A DNA stretch of 64,000 nt, taken from NCBI RefSeq assembly GCF_024679095.1, contig NC_066549.1, forward strand, positions 5,361,420 to 5,425,419, in the 5' to 3' direction. The stretch comes from Eriocheir sinensis (taxonomy: Eukaryota > Arthropoda > Malacostraca > Decapoda > Varunidae). The notes under the pieces were generated by a model that had not been told where the DNA came from, did no database searches, and saw only the letters and a list, made by a program, of their open reading frames with translations. Positions 26,215 through 35,640 of this stretch are shown here, piece after piece (the stretch's first letter is position 1; each line of letters opens with the position of its first letter). The position numbers were made by a program, and so were the translations under genes.

Positions 26215-29206
26215 AAGCAGAGGTGGGACAGGTGACTCATTACTGACTCACTCCTCTATACACACACTGCCACGTGACCCGACACACCTGAGATACGAAG
26301 CGACGAGGGGGCTTGGGAGGTGCACGCGAAAAGGACGAAGAGGCCAGTTCGACAGTACAACACAGAGTCATTGTAAGCGCCGAAACCAAACTATATTCAC
26401 CACAATGATCTGTTATCTCTACTCAATACCAGATACTAGAGAGATTTCCTGTGTGGTTTTCTAGTTAACTTCTTTTTATATCAACGCCAAACACTATACA
26501 AGGAATGTTCATGGTGTTTTGTGTTTGGTTGAGGAGCTTACAAATTTGCTGTACTGGACTGTAAAACTGGTCCTTAGATATTTTGTCGGTAAATGTTTGG
26601 CTTATTTTTTATGGAATGAAAAATAAACCAATGATCGACCAAGCTCAAGCTCATCCCTATGCTGTCTACCTTCCTAATGCAAGAGTCAACCAGTGTCATC
26701 AATCCTTTCATCCCTTTTATTAATTTTGAAATAGCCCCCCATCGTCTGCATGTCCTCCTTCCTATGACTTAAACTTTCTAGAGGAGAGTATGAAAACAAT
26801 TCTCCACCCCAAAACTTCTGATCTTGTGTTACCGTAAAGGAAGCAGTGTGTTGTCGCTTTTTTCTTTTATTGTTTTACCCTTGTGCTCCCTCCTTCGCCG
26901 CAGAAGATGAAGGAATAAAAAATCATGGTTGCAAATACTCTCTCTCTCCCTTCTACCCTCTTGCCGCCGTCCCTTACTCCTTCCCTCTCTCCATCCGTTC
27001 CTCCCTCCCTCACTCCGTACTCTCCGAACACTCCTTCCCCTTCTCGGACAGGACTACCAGAGGGGTTGGGAGGGACTTACCTCAGTGTAGGTGGGGTTAC
27101 TGGTGCGCAGGTGGTTCAGGAGGGTGCCCACGGCGACGTAGGGACGACACCAGCGTCGGGTACAGAAGCATCGCTGGGGCAATCCGCTGGCCCGGGCACA
27201 CCTCACGCCTGGAAGGGGGAAGGAAAAAAAATGACATTGTACTAAACTCTTACAAGTGCCAGTGATTTCGTCTTTTTTGATCATTTTGTTCTTAGTTTAC
27301 GGAGCAATCTTCTAGTGACGCCTGGGAGCTTTCATATACACACGTAACTGCTTTTTCTTCTCTTTTTTTTTCTCTCTTTTAAGCCGGCGTGGTCAACCCG
27401 AGGATCTAAGTTCGAGTCCCACTGATGCATGATGATTATATTCAACCATCGCTGAGTTGCGGAAGATTACCCACATGCTGCCCAGATCTTCAATCAATTC
27501 TAACTTCAGCGGCTTCGGCAAAGAGGAGCACCGGAGGGGAGTATGGGTCAAGTAAGGGGATATTACACTAGGCGAATTTTCAGTGGATCTTCAGTCAAAC
27601 CACGATTTCCGCTGGCGTGGTTCTCATTTGTTTCTTGTTATTGCTGCCGCTGCTGATGGTGAGTAATACCGTCGTCCTTGGGTGAAATCTAGCGTAGCTT
27701 TGGAAGATCGTGGACACGTCAGAAAACCACGGAATTATGAGAACCACGCCAGCGGAAATCGTGGTTTGACTGAAGATCCACGGAAAATTTGCCCAGTGTA
27801 ATAGCCCCTTAAGAGCACCGTTGGCAAATTATCGTACTCAGAGCATAGTATTTACCGGTTTCTGACGCCTAACAATTGCCAAGAACATCAGGAATTAACT
27901 GCTTTAACGATAAATATAAATGAATCTAGTTATTGGGGACCGGGCGACAGTTTTTCGGTCGGAAGTTGGTAAATATAAGAGGCTGAGTACGACAATCTGG
28001 CAATGTAGGGTAAGTCATACATCACGGCAGCCACTATAAATAAAATTCCCCTGCGCTACTAACGGGCTGGAGTCGCCCAAGAAACCCCTCAAGGAAGAAT
28101 ACCGGGTCTATAGATACCACATTAAAAAAATAATAATAAAAAAACATATCTGCTTTCTGTATCGATTCTCCCAAACCACCTGCAGCCTCGCTTACCTTCC
28201 AGCAGGTATCCCTCGGCCTTCAGGGGGGAGAAGATGCATGACACGTTGAGGTTCTCGGAGGTGAGCTTGTGGGACGCCCAGCCATCGTTCTCCCGCTCCA
28301 GCACCGTGAACTCCTCCAGCACGTGCAGATCCTTCACCTCCACCGTCATCTCGTAAATCTGAGGAGTGGGTGGCAGGGTAAGTTATCAATTAATGGAGAC
28401 TAAGGGTCATATTCTTAAACCTTTCGGGGCACTAGCACACATATTGGACAAGGCTTTCGTAGGAGTTCTGAGCATTTCCAGGAGTAGCTTTATGACCCTG
28501 GTGGTAGCTTGATCCTTCTTCTGTACCGTGAACCTAAAATAACACTCATGAGAACACGACTGATCTCATCTTTGGCCTTTGGAAACAGTTGATGTGAAAA
28601 TCGAAAGCGTCTCAGAATACCGACATAAGTTATCATGTGAAGGAAAAGAAGGGGAGGAGAGAGGGGGGGTTAAGTTACTATTTAGGTGAGGTCATATGCA
28701 CAGTTTGGTGGTCAAGTTCATTTAGGGTAGAGGTCAGAATCATCACAAGGATATAGTGCACGGTCGGGAGGGGTCATCATTCATCGTCTTGCCATATAGT
28801 ATAGTATATAGGAAGGTAATATGGATAATGGATACAGTGAATATGGATGTAGTGGCACGATGAAGGAAGGAAGGAGTTCATGTATGTGGAACCAACTAAC
28901 GAGGAAGAGAACATATAGTGATGACAAAAGGATGAAGAGAGGACGAGATGCAACGGGACTGGTAGGAAAGGGGAAAAACACGCTTAACAGTAGAATGTGT
29001 AAGTCATGGAGGGTGAAGCAATGGTCTGGTGGGGAGAGGAATGGGAAGGGATGTGAGTGCAGCTGATTGCATGTGCGGCGTGAAGGGGAACAAAGCGTAG
29101 GCTGTGACAGAATAAAAATAAAGGGGGGATGTCAGGGCAGGAAACGGAAGGAGAGAGGAATGACCTGATGTGAGGGAAGGGAAAGAAGGGAGTGCATGGA
29201 AGGGGG

Positions 29207-29290
<84 letters not shown>

Positions 29291-29334
29291 AAAGATGAGA
29301 ATAACGTTGAAAAAGGTGTTACAGCAACGATATT

Positions 29335-29423
<89 letters not shown>

Positions 29424-30365
29424 AGAGGAAACATGGAAATGCGTGCAACAGAAACCCTATTGGCTCATCACGAGGTTGCCCGCTCTAGTAATTTAATCTG
29501 CTCGACAATCGCTTCGTGCCTGCAGGAGGAAAATGATGATGATGATGATGATGACGATGACGATGAATAAGTAGAGGAAGAAAAGTAAGTAGAAAACGAA
29601 AAAGAAAAAAACAATAACAGTAACAAAAGGAAAATCGACATCAACAACAACAAAAAAAAAGGAACAAAAAACAGGAAGAACGAAGAAGAAAGAGAAGAGC
29701 AAGAACAAGGAAAAAGTACAAAAACAAGAATGAGAACAAAAAGAAGAAATTAATATAAGAGACAAGATGAGGCGATACAACAGCCAGTGTGAGTGATTTT
29801 GGAGTCATTTCATTGATAAGTAAAAAAAAGAAAAAAAAAATCGCCACACCTCATAAAAAAAGTAAACAAACAATAGCTAAAAAAAAAAAACTATACTCAC
29901 AGGAGGAAGCTTGGGCACAGGGGGGGCGGGAGGCGTGCTATGGGTCGCTCTGGTGGTAATGGAGGCGGTGGTGGTTGGGGTAGCAGTGGTGGTGGTTGTG
30001 CTTGGCTTGGTGGTGGTGGTGGTGCTGGTAGTGGTGGTGGTGGTTGGCGGGATCGGTGTAGTGGTAGTGGTGGAGGTAGTGGTGGTGGTGGTGGTGGGTG
30101 ATGTGGGTGGTGGGCGGGCCGGGGATTGCTGGTGCTCTTGTTGTTGTTGTTGTGGGATGTGGGTGAGGCTGGGCGTGGAGACGGGCGGGGTGGGCGTGTC
30201 CTTGTTGGTGAGCGGGTCTGGAGGAGGCGAGAACAAGGTGGTGTTATGACGCTACTTAAGCAAGCCTATTCAAAGCGTTTAAGTCGTAGGCAGGAAGAAA
30301 TTCAGACAAAGGATTATTATCGCTATTATAAAAATATTTGGTAAAACTATTATCACTACTATTTA

Positions 30366-30398
<33 letters not shown>

Positions 30399-30470
30399 AA
30401 CAACTATAGCAGCAACTAAAACAACTATTACTACTACTGCTACTACTTTACGTACAGAAACAACTAACTA

Positions 30471-30516
<46 letters not shown>

Positions 30517-30957
30517 TTACTACTACCTCCATCACTACTTATTCAATAAAAATCATTTATACTACCACTGCTAACTATTAGAATACACTATTGCCAAAAC
30601 TGCTATTTCATCACGCACCTGCCAAACACACACTAGACTTCCACACACCTCACCAAACACACCCTTCATCTGTTAAGCGAATTAGCTATTATTTTTACAC
30701 CCTTCCCCCTTCTTTTCTCTTTTTTATTCTCCTTACTTTACTGTCACTGTCTTATTTGTTCGTATCCAAGTCAGTCTGCTTATCGAGGGGACTATTTCGA
30801 TCTATTATTTTTATTTTTTTTATTTTCCCTTGATGCCTTTTCGTAGAAGTCAATAATACTAATGATAATAATACTAATTACACTACTGTTACTACAACTA
30901 CTACTACTACTACTACTACTACTATTACTACTACTACTACTACTACTATTACTACTG

Positions 30958-30994
<37 letters not shown>

Positions 30995-31006
30995 GAATAA
31001 TACTGC

Positions 31007-31059
<53 letters not shown>

Positions 31060-31303
31060 ACACACCTTGAGCTGGCGTCTCATTAGCAGAGGTCTTGGCT
31101 TGAGTGGGTGGCGGCTCCTCGGACGTGGGTGTGGGTGCCGCCGTGGAGTGGGTGGTGGAGGTGGAGGTGGGCGTGGGCGTGTCGGTGAGTCCTTGTGCCA
31201 GCGGGGGAGGGCGGGGCGTGGCCGGGCTAACTACGCCGCCCGCTCCGCCTGCCCCCACTGCAAGCATCACCACCATCACCGCCGCCGCAGGCCACACACG
31301 CAT
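16765..31303 (-). CDS. LolA-like-domain type I membrane protein with mucin-like head (12 exons)
   Basis: Twelve exons read 31303-31066, 30217-29901, 28358-28196, 27208-27081, 25542-25410, 24780-24593, 24073-23905, 22756-22596, 19981-19808, 18635-18387, 17910-17722 and 16983-16765. All introns are GT-AG, every phase matches, and the product is 775 residues. Residues 1 to about 22 are a signal peptide. Residues 25-185 are Thr/Pro/Ser-rich, mucin-like and probably O-glycosylated. Residues 186-703 form a mixed alpha/beta ectodomain with NVS, NCS, NWT and NVS sequons and scattered cysteines. Residues 737-763 form a hydrophobic membrane span, followed by a 12-residue tail. The ectodomain (for example F-x-Y-R-P-x-F near 406, F-D-I-S-P-C near 580, V-D-V-W-F near 650) resembles uncharacterised metazoan surface proteins classed as LolA-like; that assignment is from memory and needs a profile search. 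LolA folds carry lipids, so lipid or ligand binding at the cell surface is only a guess. The ATG lies 3 nt inside an exon with its own acceptor, implying a 5' UTR exon upstream. Confidence 0.75.
17484..17700. repeat. Long imperfect inverted repeat in the last intron
   Basis: Two arms of about 75-100 bp flank a roughly 10-bp loop near 17592-17601. The inner arms share GCCACACAGTCCCAACACCT with AGGTGTTGGGACTGTGTGGC, and CTCATATGT with ACATATGAG. The outer arms share GCTCCCGCGGGTCC with GGACCCGCGGGAGC, and similarity continues for another ~25 bp. A transcript of either strand would form a long hairpin. It is probably a foldback element. Confidence 0.75.
17940..18290. repeat. Purine-rich (GGAA/GAGG) intronic tract
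   Basis: About 350 bp of G/A-rich degenerate DNA lies between exons 11 and 10 of the membrane-protein gene. It carries no splice signals for an extra exon. Apparent long frames are Lys/Glu or Ser/Phe/Pro low-complexity. Confidence 0.8.
18714..19225. repeat. 27-bp minisatellite, ~18-19 copies
   Basis: The unit GTTATTATTTAAAAGAAG plus ATCCATTCA is repeated head to tail with point variants (ATCC/ATTC/ATCG and GTTATT/GTCATT/GTCATA). The period is divisible by three, so one frame reads an uninterrupted 9-residue repeat (R-R-S-I-Q-L-L-F-K). It sits in the intron between exons 10 and 9, with nothing to suggest it is translated. Confidence 0.95.
19360..19800. repeat. (CA)n and CAAA-rich intronic repeats
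   Basis: A 19362-19430 CA/AAC/CAAA patch, (CA)n at 19577-19609 and (CA)n at 19762-19798 flank two diverged copies of an ACAAACAAGGAAAAAACAAGG-like block near 19636 and 19700. The last CA tract ends only about 10 bp from the donor of exon 9. Confidence 0.85.
20080..20470 (+). repeat. ~20-bp C/T/A minisatellite (CCCTTACACCCTCCCTACAC)
   Basis: Degenerate units of CCCCTTACACCCTCCCTACA run for nearly 400 bp in the intron between exons 9 and 8. Confidence 0.85.
21130..21895 (+). repeat. ~150-bp tandem repeat, about five units
   Basis: Units share AAGTATCTCCC(G/A)AGTAAAAC, TAGCAAAATATAA, GATAATCCTCCCC, GTAACTGAAAGCACTCTG and GAAGCAGAGGTGAACGGACG. Two full units are followed by internally deleted ones. 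They are intronic in the membrane-protein gene. Confidence 0.85.
22074..22580. repeat. Cluster of TG, GA, CTA and GA microsatellites
   Basis: (TG)n at 22074-22101, (GA)n at 22218-22273, (CTA)n at 22397-22434 and (GA)n at 22510-22576. The last tract lies about 20 bp downstream of the exon 8 donor, so splicing of that exon occurs in a length-variable context. Confidence 0.95.
22780..23880. repeat. Intronic repeats: MITE end, CT tracts and a degenerate GA-rich minisatellite
   Basis: At 22785-22840 there is a MITE end (TTTTTACAGCAGAGGAGACA, then GTTCAAGGGC). (CT)n tracts lie at 22881-22914 and 22974-23016. From about 23080 to 23870, G-rich units with GGGAATGAGTGGATGGGAGT and GAGGGACAGGGAGCGTGTG motifs repeat irregularly between exons 8 and 7. 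Confidence 0.7.
24100..24585. repeat. MITE end, GAT repeats and a GGA-rich purine tract
   Basis: A reverse MITE end (TGCCTTGAGCTGCTTCCCTT) lies at about 24152, followed by GATGAT repeats and about 310 bp of GGA/GAA/GAC-rich purine DNA at 24265-24580 that runs up to the exon 6 donor. The His/Asp or Ser/Leu/Pro frames over it are low-complexity. Confidence 0.8.
24814..25370. repeat. (TTG)n and CATTCATTCA(C/G) satellite-like tract
   Basis: A 29-bp (TTG)n is followed by T-rich DNA and about 400 bp of CATT-based tandem repeat (ATTCATTCACTC, ATTCAGCCATTCA variants) in the intron between exons 6 and 5. The roughly 300-residue Ser/His/Phe/Thr frame through it is an artefact of the period. Confidence 0.95.
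25624..25830 (+). mobile_element. MITE family 1, copy c (3'-truncated)
   Basis: It begins GGGTCGGTGTTCTCAGAAGC and matches copies a, b and d up to GGGCTCCGAAATG, where it runs directly into a LINE endonuclease fragment. The second inverted terminus is therefore missing. Confidence 0.7.
25826..25960 (+). pseudogene. LINE endonuclease fragment (GDFN motif)
   Basis: The plus strand reads V-L-G-D-F-N-T-T-L-N-I-E-E-A-D-T-P-R-D-G, with the G-D-F-N signature of the apurinic-type endonuclease of non-LTR retrotransposons. A stop follows, and further matching residues continue in the same frame. It is a decayed fragment in the intron between exons 5 and 4. Confidence 0.55.
25961..27080. other. Intronic stretch, nothing recognised beyond a CA tract
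   Basis: The rest of the intron between exons 5 and 4 of the membrane-protein gene. (CA)n at 26185-26212. No splice-framed open block was noticed. Confidence 0.6.
27375..27545 (+). mobile_element. Possible tRNA-derived SINE
   Basis: It contains a pol III B-box-like GTTCGAGTCCC at about 27410-27420, preceded by GCCGGCGTGGTCAACCCGAG as a weak A-box region, and followed by about 120 bp of non-tRNA sequence ending near the foldback MITE. The 5' tRNA part is degraded, so it is not a functional tRNA. Confidence 0.45.
27555..27809. mobile_element. Foldback MITE with ~70-bp inverted repeats and TA target duplication
   Basis: The termini are AGGGGATATTACACTAGGCG and, at the other end, AGTGTAATAGCCCCT. 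Inward the arms pair almost perfectly through TGGATCTTCAGTCAAACCAC and GATTTCCGCTGGCGTGGTTC to TCTCA/TGAGA, leaving a ~105-bp centre. TA dinucleotides flank both ends (27553-27554 and 27810-27811), as for Tc1/mariner-type insertion. It lies in the intron between exons 4 and 3 of the membrane-protein gene. Confidence 0.85.
28011..28125 (+). repeat. SINE-like dispersed repeat, copy 2
   Basis: The partner of 13345-13462, with the same CGGCAGCCACTAT and CTAACGGGCTGG core. It is followed by an A-rich (AAT/AAA) tail ending about 50 bp before the donor of exon 3. Confidence 0.55.
28404..28623 (-). mobile_element. MITE family 1, copy d
   Basis: The minus-strand copy of the GGGTC element. Both ends are intact here: GGGTCATATTCTTAAACCTT on the left and, in reverse complement, GTCGGTATTCTGAGACGCTT on the right. 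This is the clearest view of the imperfect terminal inverted repeats. Confidence 0.75.
28640..29890. repeat. Intronic GA microsatellites and purine-rich DNA
   Basis: Within the intron between exons 3 and 2: a G/A-rich minisatellite-like zone at 28800-29200, (GA)n at 29208-29286, (GA)n at 29335-29421 and A-rich DNA at 29570-29890 ending close to the exon 2 donor. Arg-Glu and Leu-Ser frames are artefacts. Confidence 0.85.
29901..30217 (-). other. Mucin-like exon (Thr/Pro-rich, codon-level simple repeat)
   Basis: Exon 2 of the membrane-protein gene encodes 106 residues that are mostly Thr with Pro, Ser and a run of five Gln, built largely of ACC/ACT codons. It is bounded by acceptor CCTCCTCCAG and donor CCTCCT|GTGAGT and keeps phase on both sides. 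This supports real translation despite the low complexity. Confidence 0.65.
30355..31060. repeat. (CTA)n and (AAT)n microsatellites in intron 1
   Basis: (CTA)n at about 30359-30395, 30470-30515 and 30897-30992, and (AAT)n at 31011-31057 ending a few bases from the exon 1 donor (CAAG|GTGTGT). Confidence 0.95.
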
Positions 31304-31305
31304 GG

Positions 31306-31742
31306 CCTGCAATATGAGGAGATCTGTGTTATTTTTTTTCCTATGAGGGGAGATGTGTTATTTTTTTCCTATGAGGGGAGATCTGTTATTTTTTTCCTAT
31401 GAGGGGAGATGTGTTATTTTTTTCCTATGAGGGGAGATGTGTTATTTTTTTCCTATGAGGGGAGATCTGTTATTTTTTTCCTTTGAGGGGAGATCTGTTA
31501 TTTTTTCCTATGAGGGGAGATCTGTTATTTTTTTCCTATGAGGGGAGATCTGCGTTATTTTTTTCCTATGAGGGGAGATCTGTTATTTTTTTCCTATGAG
31601 GGGAGATCTGCGTTATTTTTTTCCTATGAGGGGAGATCTGCGTTATTTTTTTCCTATGAGGGGAGATCTGCGTTATTTTTTTCCTATGAGGGGAGATCTG
31701 CGTTATTTTTTTCCTATGAGGGGAGATCTGCGTTATTTTTTT
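31306..31742. repeat. ~30-bp minisatellite (TATGAGGGGAGATCTGCGTTATTTTTTTCC)
   Basis: About 14 head-to-tail units of 28-30 bp, alternating GATCTGTTATT, GATGTGTTATT and GATCTGCGTTATT variants. The first degenerate unit (ATATGAGGAGATCTG) overlaps the putative splice acceptor that precedes the start codon at 31303. Confidence 0.95.
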
Positions 31743-33199
31743 CGGTTTACTCGGGTATCAAATTAGTCCGTTTTTATCGTTCATTCGCCATCATTTAGTA
31801 ACTTTCAATAAGCCTTTTCCTTTTTTCCTCATATTTAATCACAAGGTATTTGCATAAGGATGTTCTCATACGACTTGGGTGACAATATATCAACCCGCTG
31901 CTTTAAACCTTCACATTAACACGCCATAACTCTCACCTCGGCCAGTTTCCCTCATTCATCACAGCAAAAATGAGCTTCTTTAAGTGTATCTTGTTAACGG
32001 ATGAACTAACATACACGCAGATAAAACAAACAAACAGAGGGTCAAAGACGAAGACATTATCGCCCTTCTGGAGGCGGGCAATCAAAATGTCATTAACTTG
32101 CTGTTCCACGTAAAAAGAAGACAAACGACTCGGAGATATAATGATCACAGGAGTTCCACTGGTGTTTAGTTGTTGTCTTACATAATTTGCACGGCTGTGA
32201 AATATATGATGATTGTTAGATGTGACAATGATTATGTTGATGGATGAGTTCTTTTTTCATCATGATACTGACTGTAAGGCACGTCTTTTTTTATAGCAAA
32301 GGAAGCAGATAAAGGGCTAAAACAAAATAGCCTCTCCTCCCTAAGTTGACCTCTCTTTTGGCCACTCTTCTGAACTCTTTTTTTTTATATATATATTTTT
32401 ATAGGGGTAGTGTTTAGCGGGCTTTTTTTCTCATTCATTATTTTTTGTCCCTTGAGCTTTTTCCTTAACTGTAATAAAAGAAAATAAAAAGAAAGTAAAA
32501 CGCCCACATTCTCCGCATTCTGCCTCATTCTCAGTGTTGCCACTTAGTTTTAAGAAGTAGCACCAGATTGCACCAGTAAGAAGTACCAAATGAGACTGAG
32601 TAAATATAACATTATTTACTGGTCTACATACCTTTAAAAATGTAAATCTATCTCCTCCTGGGTTGCTGAAGGTGTTGAATACTAACGAAGAAGTACATGG
32701 CAGGACATAAATATGTTACGACTTACGACACTATTCATTTTATTTCCTCAATGTATAGAACAAAAATACCATCTCCTTATTTAGACCAGATCTAGTGGAA
32801 GTCGTACTTTGTACACCCCAAAGTACCAAATCTGGTACGATCGAACTAAAAACGGCAACACTGCACGGTCATTCTGCCTGCTACTCGTGGCCTGCACCGC
32901 CCTATACGGCTTTTGAAATAGCAATGAGATGATTGGACTTGTGAGTGACACTGACACGTTCGCTGCACCCTCAGGAATAACGTTCACTTCATCGTCGGTG
33001 CTGTTCTTTGCTTGTACTACACCTTCATCCAGGAAAAAAACAAAAGCGCAACAATATTAAATGAACTTTACACTATATAGGGATGTTGGTTATTGTTGTA
33101 ATTGGCTATCAATATAATAACATCAACAATAACAAGAACACTGATGCCCATAACACTAATACTGATGATGATGATAACAACAACAACAACAACAAAAAC

Positions 33200-33266
<67 letters not shown>

Positions 33267-34010
33267 CACGACCTTTATCGATGTCAGAGATAAATTTGTA
33301 TCTCTTTCTTGGAACTAACAATTATTATAACGTGAAAAAAATATAAAAATAAAGATTTCCCAACATGGTTTTGACGTGGTGTGATGCTCAATTATTATTA
33401 TTCTCCGTCACTTCCCACGAGCAGCTAAACACACACACACACACACACACACACACTGAGTACTACATGACTCCAAAGTGTCCTAGAGCATCAAGCAACA
33501 ATAGATGTCCTTGTGATTCTTATTAATTCATGACAAACTATGGAAAGATGCATCAGTGGGTTAATTGAGTTATAGGAGAAAGGGTAATACAGAACTAACT
33601 GGGGGTGACAAAGGATAGGAAATAAACCACCATCCTATAATGAGACTTGACAAACCGATATGCCAGGTCGTCTTAAGATTAAACTTTTGTGTATTTGCGC
33701 TGCCAGGGAAAATATAACAGCTATCTCGTGGTCAAATTTCACGGACACTGCACAATACTACTGCAGTGACATTTGGGATAACTGTGCATTCCTTTCACTT
33801 GGGGTGGCCGAGGAACAGAGTCTCCCAAACACAGAGACGGTTGACGTGCTGCCCAAATATCATTCCGGCGTCAGATGAAGGCCATGGACGGGATGGTGTG
33901 TGACAGGCAAACCTTAGCTTGATATCGATTACCGCGGCAGACAACCAAATAACACGAGGCAGGATATATTTACATTGGCGTGTTTTCCCTCCACAACCTG
34001 AGCCGACCAT
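31743..34010. other. Non-coding stretch upstream of the membrane-protein gene
   Basis: No gene is supported. It includes a MITE at 32283-32484, a degenerate (AAC)n/(AAT)n at about 33176-33264 and (CA)n at 33430-33454. It would be a 2.7-kb intron if the UTR exon at 34018 is real. Confidence 0.6.
32283..32484. mobile_element. MITE family 2 with T-rich inverted ends
   Basis: The left end TTTTTATAGCAAAGGAAGCAG and the right end in reverse complement (TTTTATTACAGTTAAGGAAAA, then AGCTCAAGGGAC) are inverted copies of a dispersed terminus, TTTTTTACAGCAAGGGAGAC + AGCTCAAGGGC. Single ends also occur near 283-407, 20705, 22785, 24150 and 40470. Confidence 0.5.
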
Positions 34011-34017
34011 AGTTACC

Positions 34018-34250
34018 TGTTACTGCTCACTGCTATGTTCAAAGGCGTGGCTCGTTCCCCTGCGGCTGCCTGGGTGCGGAGAGGACGAAGAAGGCGCCGA
34101 GGGAGGGATGCTGCGGCCACTAGTTCCCGCTGATGCGCCAGTTGCCGACTGTCGCCCGTCAGTCTCCGCTCCGCCCCGAGTTCTCGTACATTGTTTTGGA
34201 CAGCCACCCACGGCAGGCCTACGCTCATGTCATTGCTCTGAATTAGTCTT
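34018..34250 (-). promoter_or_regulatory. Candidate 5' UTR exon / promoter of the membrane-protein gene
   Basis: A GC-rich block whose minus strand ends in a strong donor, AACAG|GTAACTATG, at 34018/34017. It would splice to the acceptor ATATTGCAG at 31307-31309, directly before the GCC-ATG. No in-frame start is needed because the first coding exon has its own ATG. A 64-bp segment from its upstream edge is duplicated about 320 bp further upstream. Assignment is inference. Confidence 0.3.
34186..34249 (+). repeat. 64-bp direct duplication, copy 1
   Basis: Shared with 34506-34569 with two visible mismatches inside the block. The unit starts GTACATTGTTTTGGACAGCC and ends AATTAGTCT. The copies are 320 bp apart in the same orientation. 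Confidence 0.95.
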
Positions 34251-34505
34251 AACATAGAACTCATTCTCATTTGACCCTTGTAATGCCTTGAACGAAATCT
34301 GTATCAAAATGTTTCGGCAGTGCTGCTTAATATATCGTTATGAGGTAAAAACTTCCACTCTATTTAATTTATTTCCTTTCTCAGTAGTACTATATTTTGT
34401 GTATCTATAACAAAAGCACTCCTAAACATCCCTTCCCTTCGAATAATATTATGCATTATTTGAAGGAAGTCATTGCAAATTGTCTCAACATTTCGTAGCG
34501 CGACT

Positions 34506-34569
34506 GTACATTGTTTTGGACAGCCACCCACGGCAGGCCTACGCTCATATCATTGCTCTAAATTAGTCT
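34506..34569 (+). repeat. 64-bp direct duplication, copy 2
   Basis: The second copy of the segment at 34186-34249, differing at G/A positions near 34549 and 34560. Confidence 0.95.
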
Positions 34570-34749
34570 ATTAGATCATAACAAGACGATTAGAAAATGC
34601 AGTCAATTTTAATGGGTGAATTATACAACAACCCGGATCACCTAACTCACCGAAGCATCAAATTAGGAAAAGACGGAACTGCTCGATCGTACTATACGTT
34701 GCACAAATTGCTTTCGAAACGTTGTCAGTCAGTTTTGGATGATTATTAA

Positions 34750-35640
34750 AGAATGAGGATAGTTATTACATGTAGGGCCAAACAGTGCTCACTCCTGATG
34801 GCGTGTTTTTTCTTCCTCCTTTTCTCATTTTTTTCTGATTCTTCTTCCATTTCTAAGATTCCTTCCTCTTACTTATTTATTACTTATACATATTTACTTA
34901 CTTATCTTACTCCTCCAGGCCTTTTCTCATTTTTTTCTGATTCTTCTTTCATTTCTACCTTCCTCTTACTTTTATTTCTCTTCCTCTTGCTTACTTATTT
35001 ATTACTTATACTTATTTACTTATCTTACTTCCTCTTAACTCTTACTTTCCCGTCTAGTACTATCTCCGTCATCCTTTACAACCCACTTTCCATTCATCGT
35101 CTTTCTTCGCCCTTAGCTTCCTCTCTCTTCTCATCCTTTCCTTCCTTTCTTGTTCCTCTGCTTCATTACTCCTCTCCCGTTTGCTATCTCCGTTATCCTT
35201 TACAACGCACTTTCCATTCATCCTTTATCTTCGCACCCTTCCACTCGATCTCTTCTCATCATTTCCTCCCTATTGTTCCTCTTCTTTATTCCTCTCCCAT
35301 TAACTCTATCCGACCTCCTTCACTATTTTCCATTCATCCTCTATCTTTGCACCTTCCACTCTCTTCTCATCCTTTCATCCCTTTTCTGTGCCTCCTCTTT
35401 ATTCCTCTGTCCTTCATCCTTTACTATTTATATCCATTCATCCTCTCTACGTGTTATTTTATTTGTGTATCGATTTCTTTTTACCGCTTCCAAGCCTCAT
35501 GGGTCAATGCAGTTTATGCCGTCAGGATTTGCATCTCTAATTACTCGGATCAATAAGGTAAAACTCAGTACAATGCCTCAAGTACGGGAGAATGTAATAA
35601 GTAGTTCAGCATCTCTCTTTCTCTCTCTCTCTCTCTCATC
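34750..35640 (+). repeat. Pyrimidine-rich minisatellite region
   Basis: Irregular units of about 100-130 bp carry TTTCCATTCATCCT, ATCTTCGCACC, CTCTTCTCATC and TTCCTCTTCTTTATTCCTCT. A 267-residue Ser/Phe/Leu frame through it is low-complexity and rejected. A short (CT)n lies at 35617-35637. Confidence 0.75.

Noticed and set aside
34753..35556. A 267-residue Ser/Phe/Leu hydrophobic frame
   Set aside because: It follows a pyrimidine-rich minisatellite, and an overlapping second frame is also open, as expected for low-complexity DNA.
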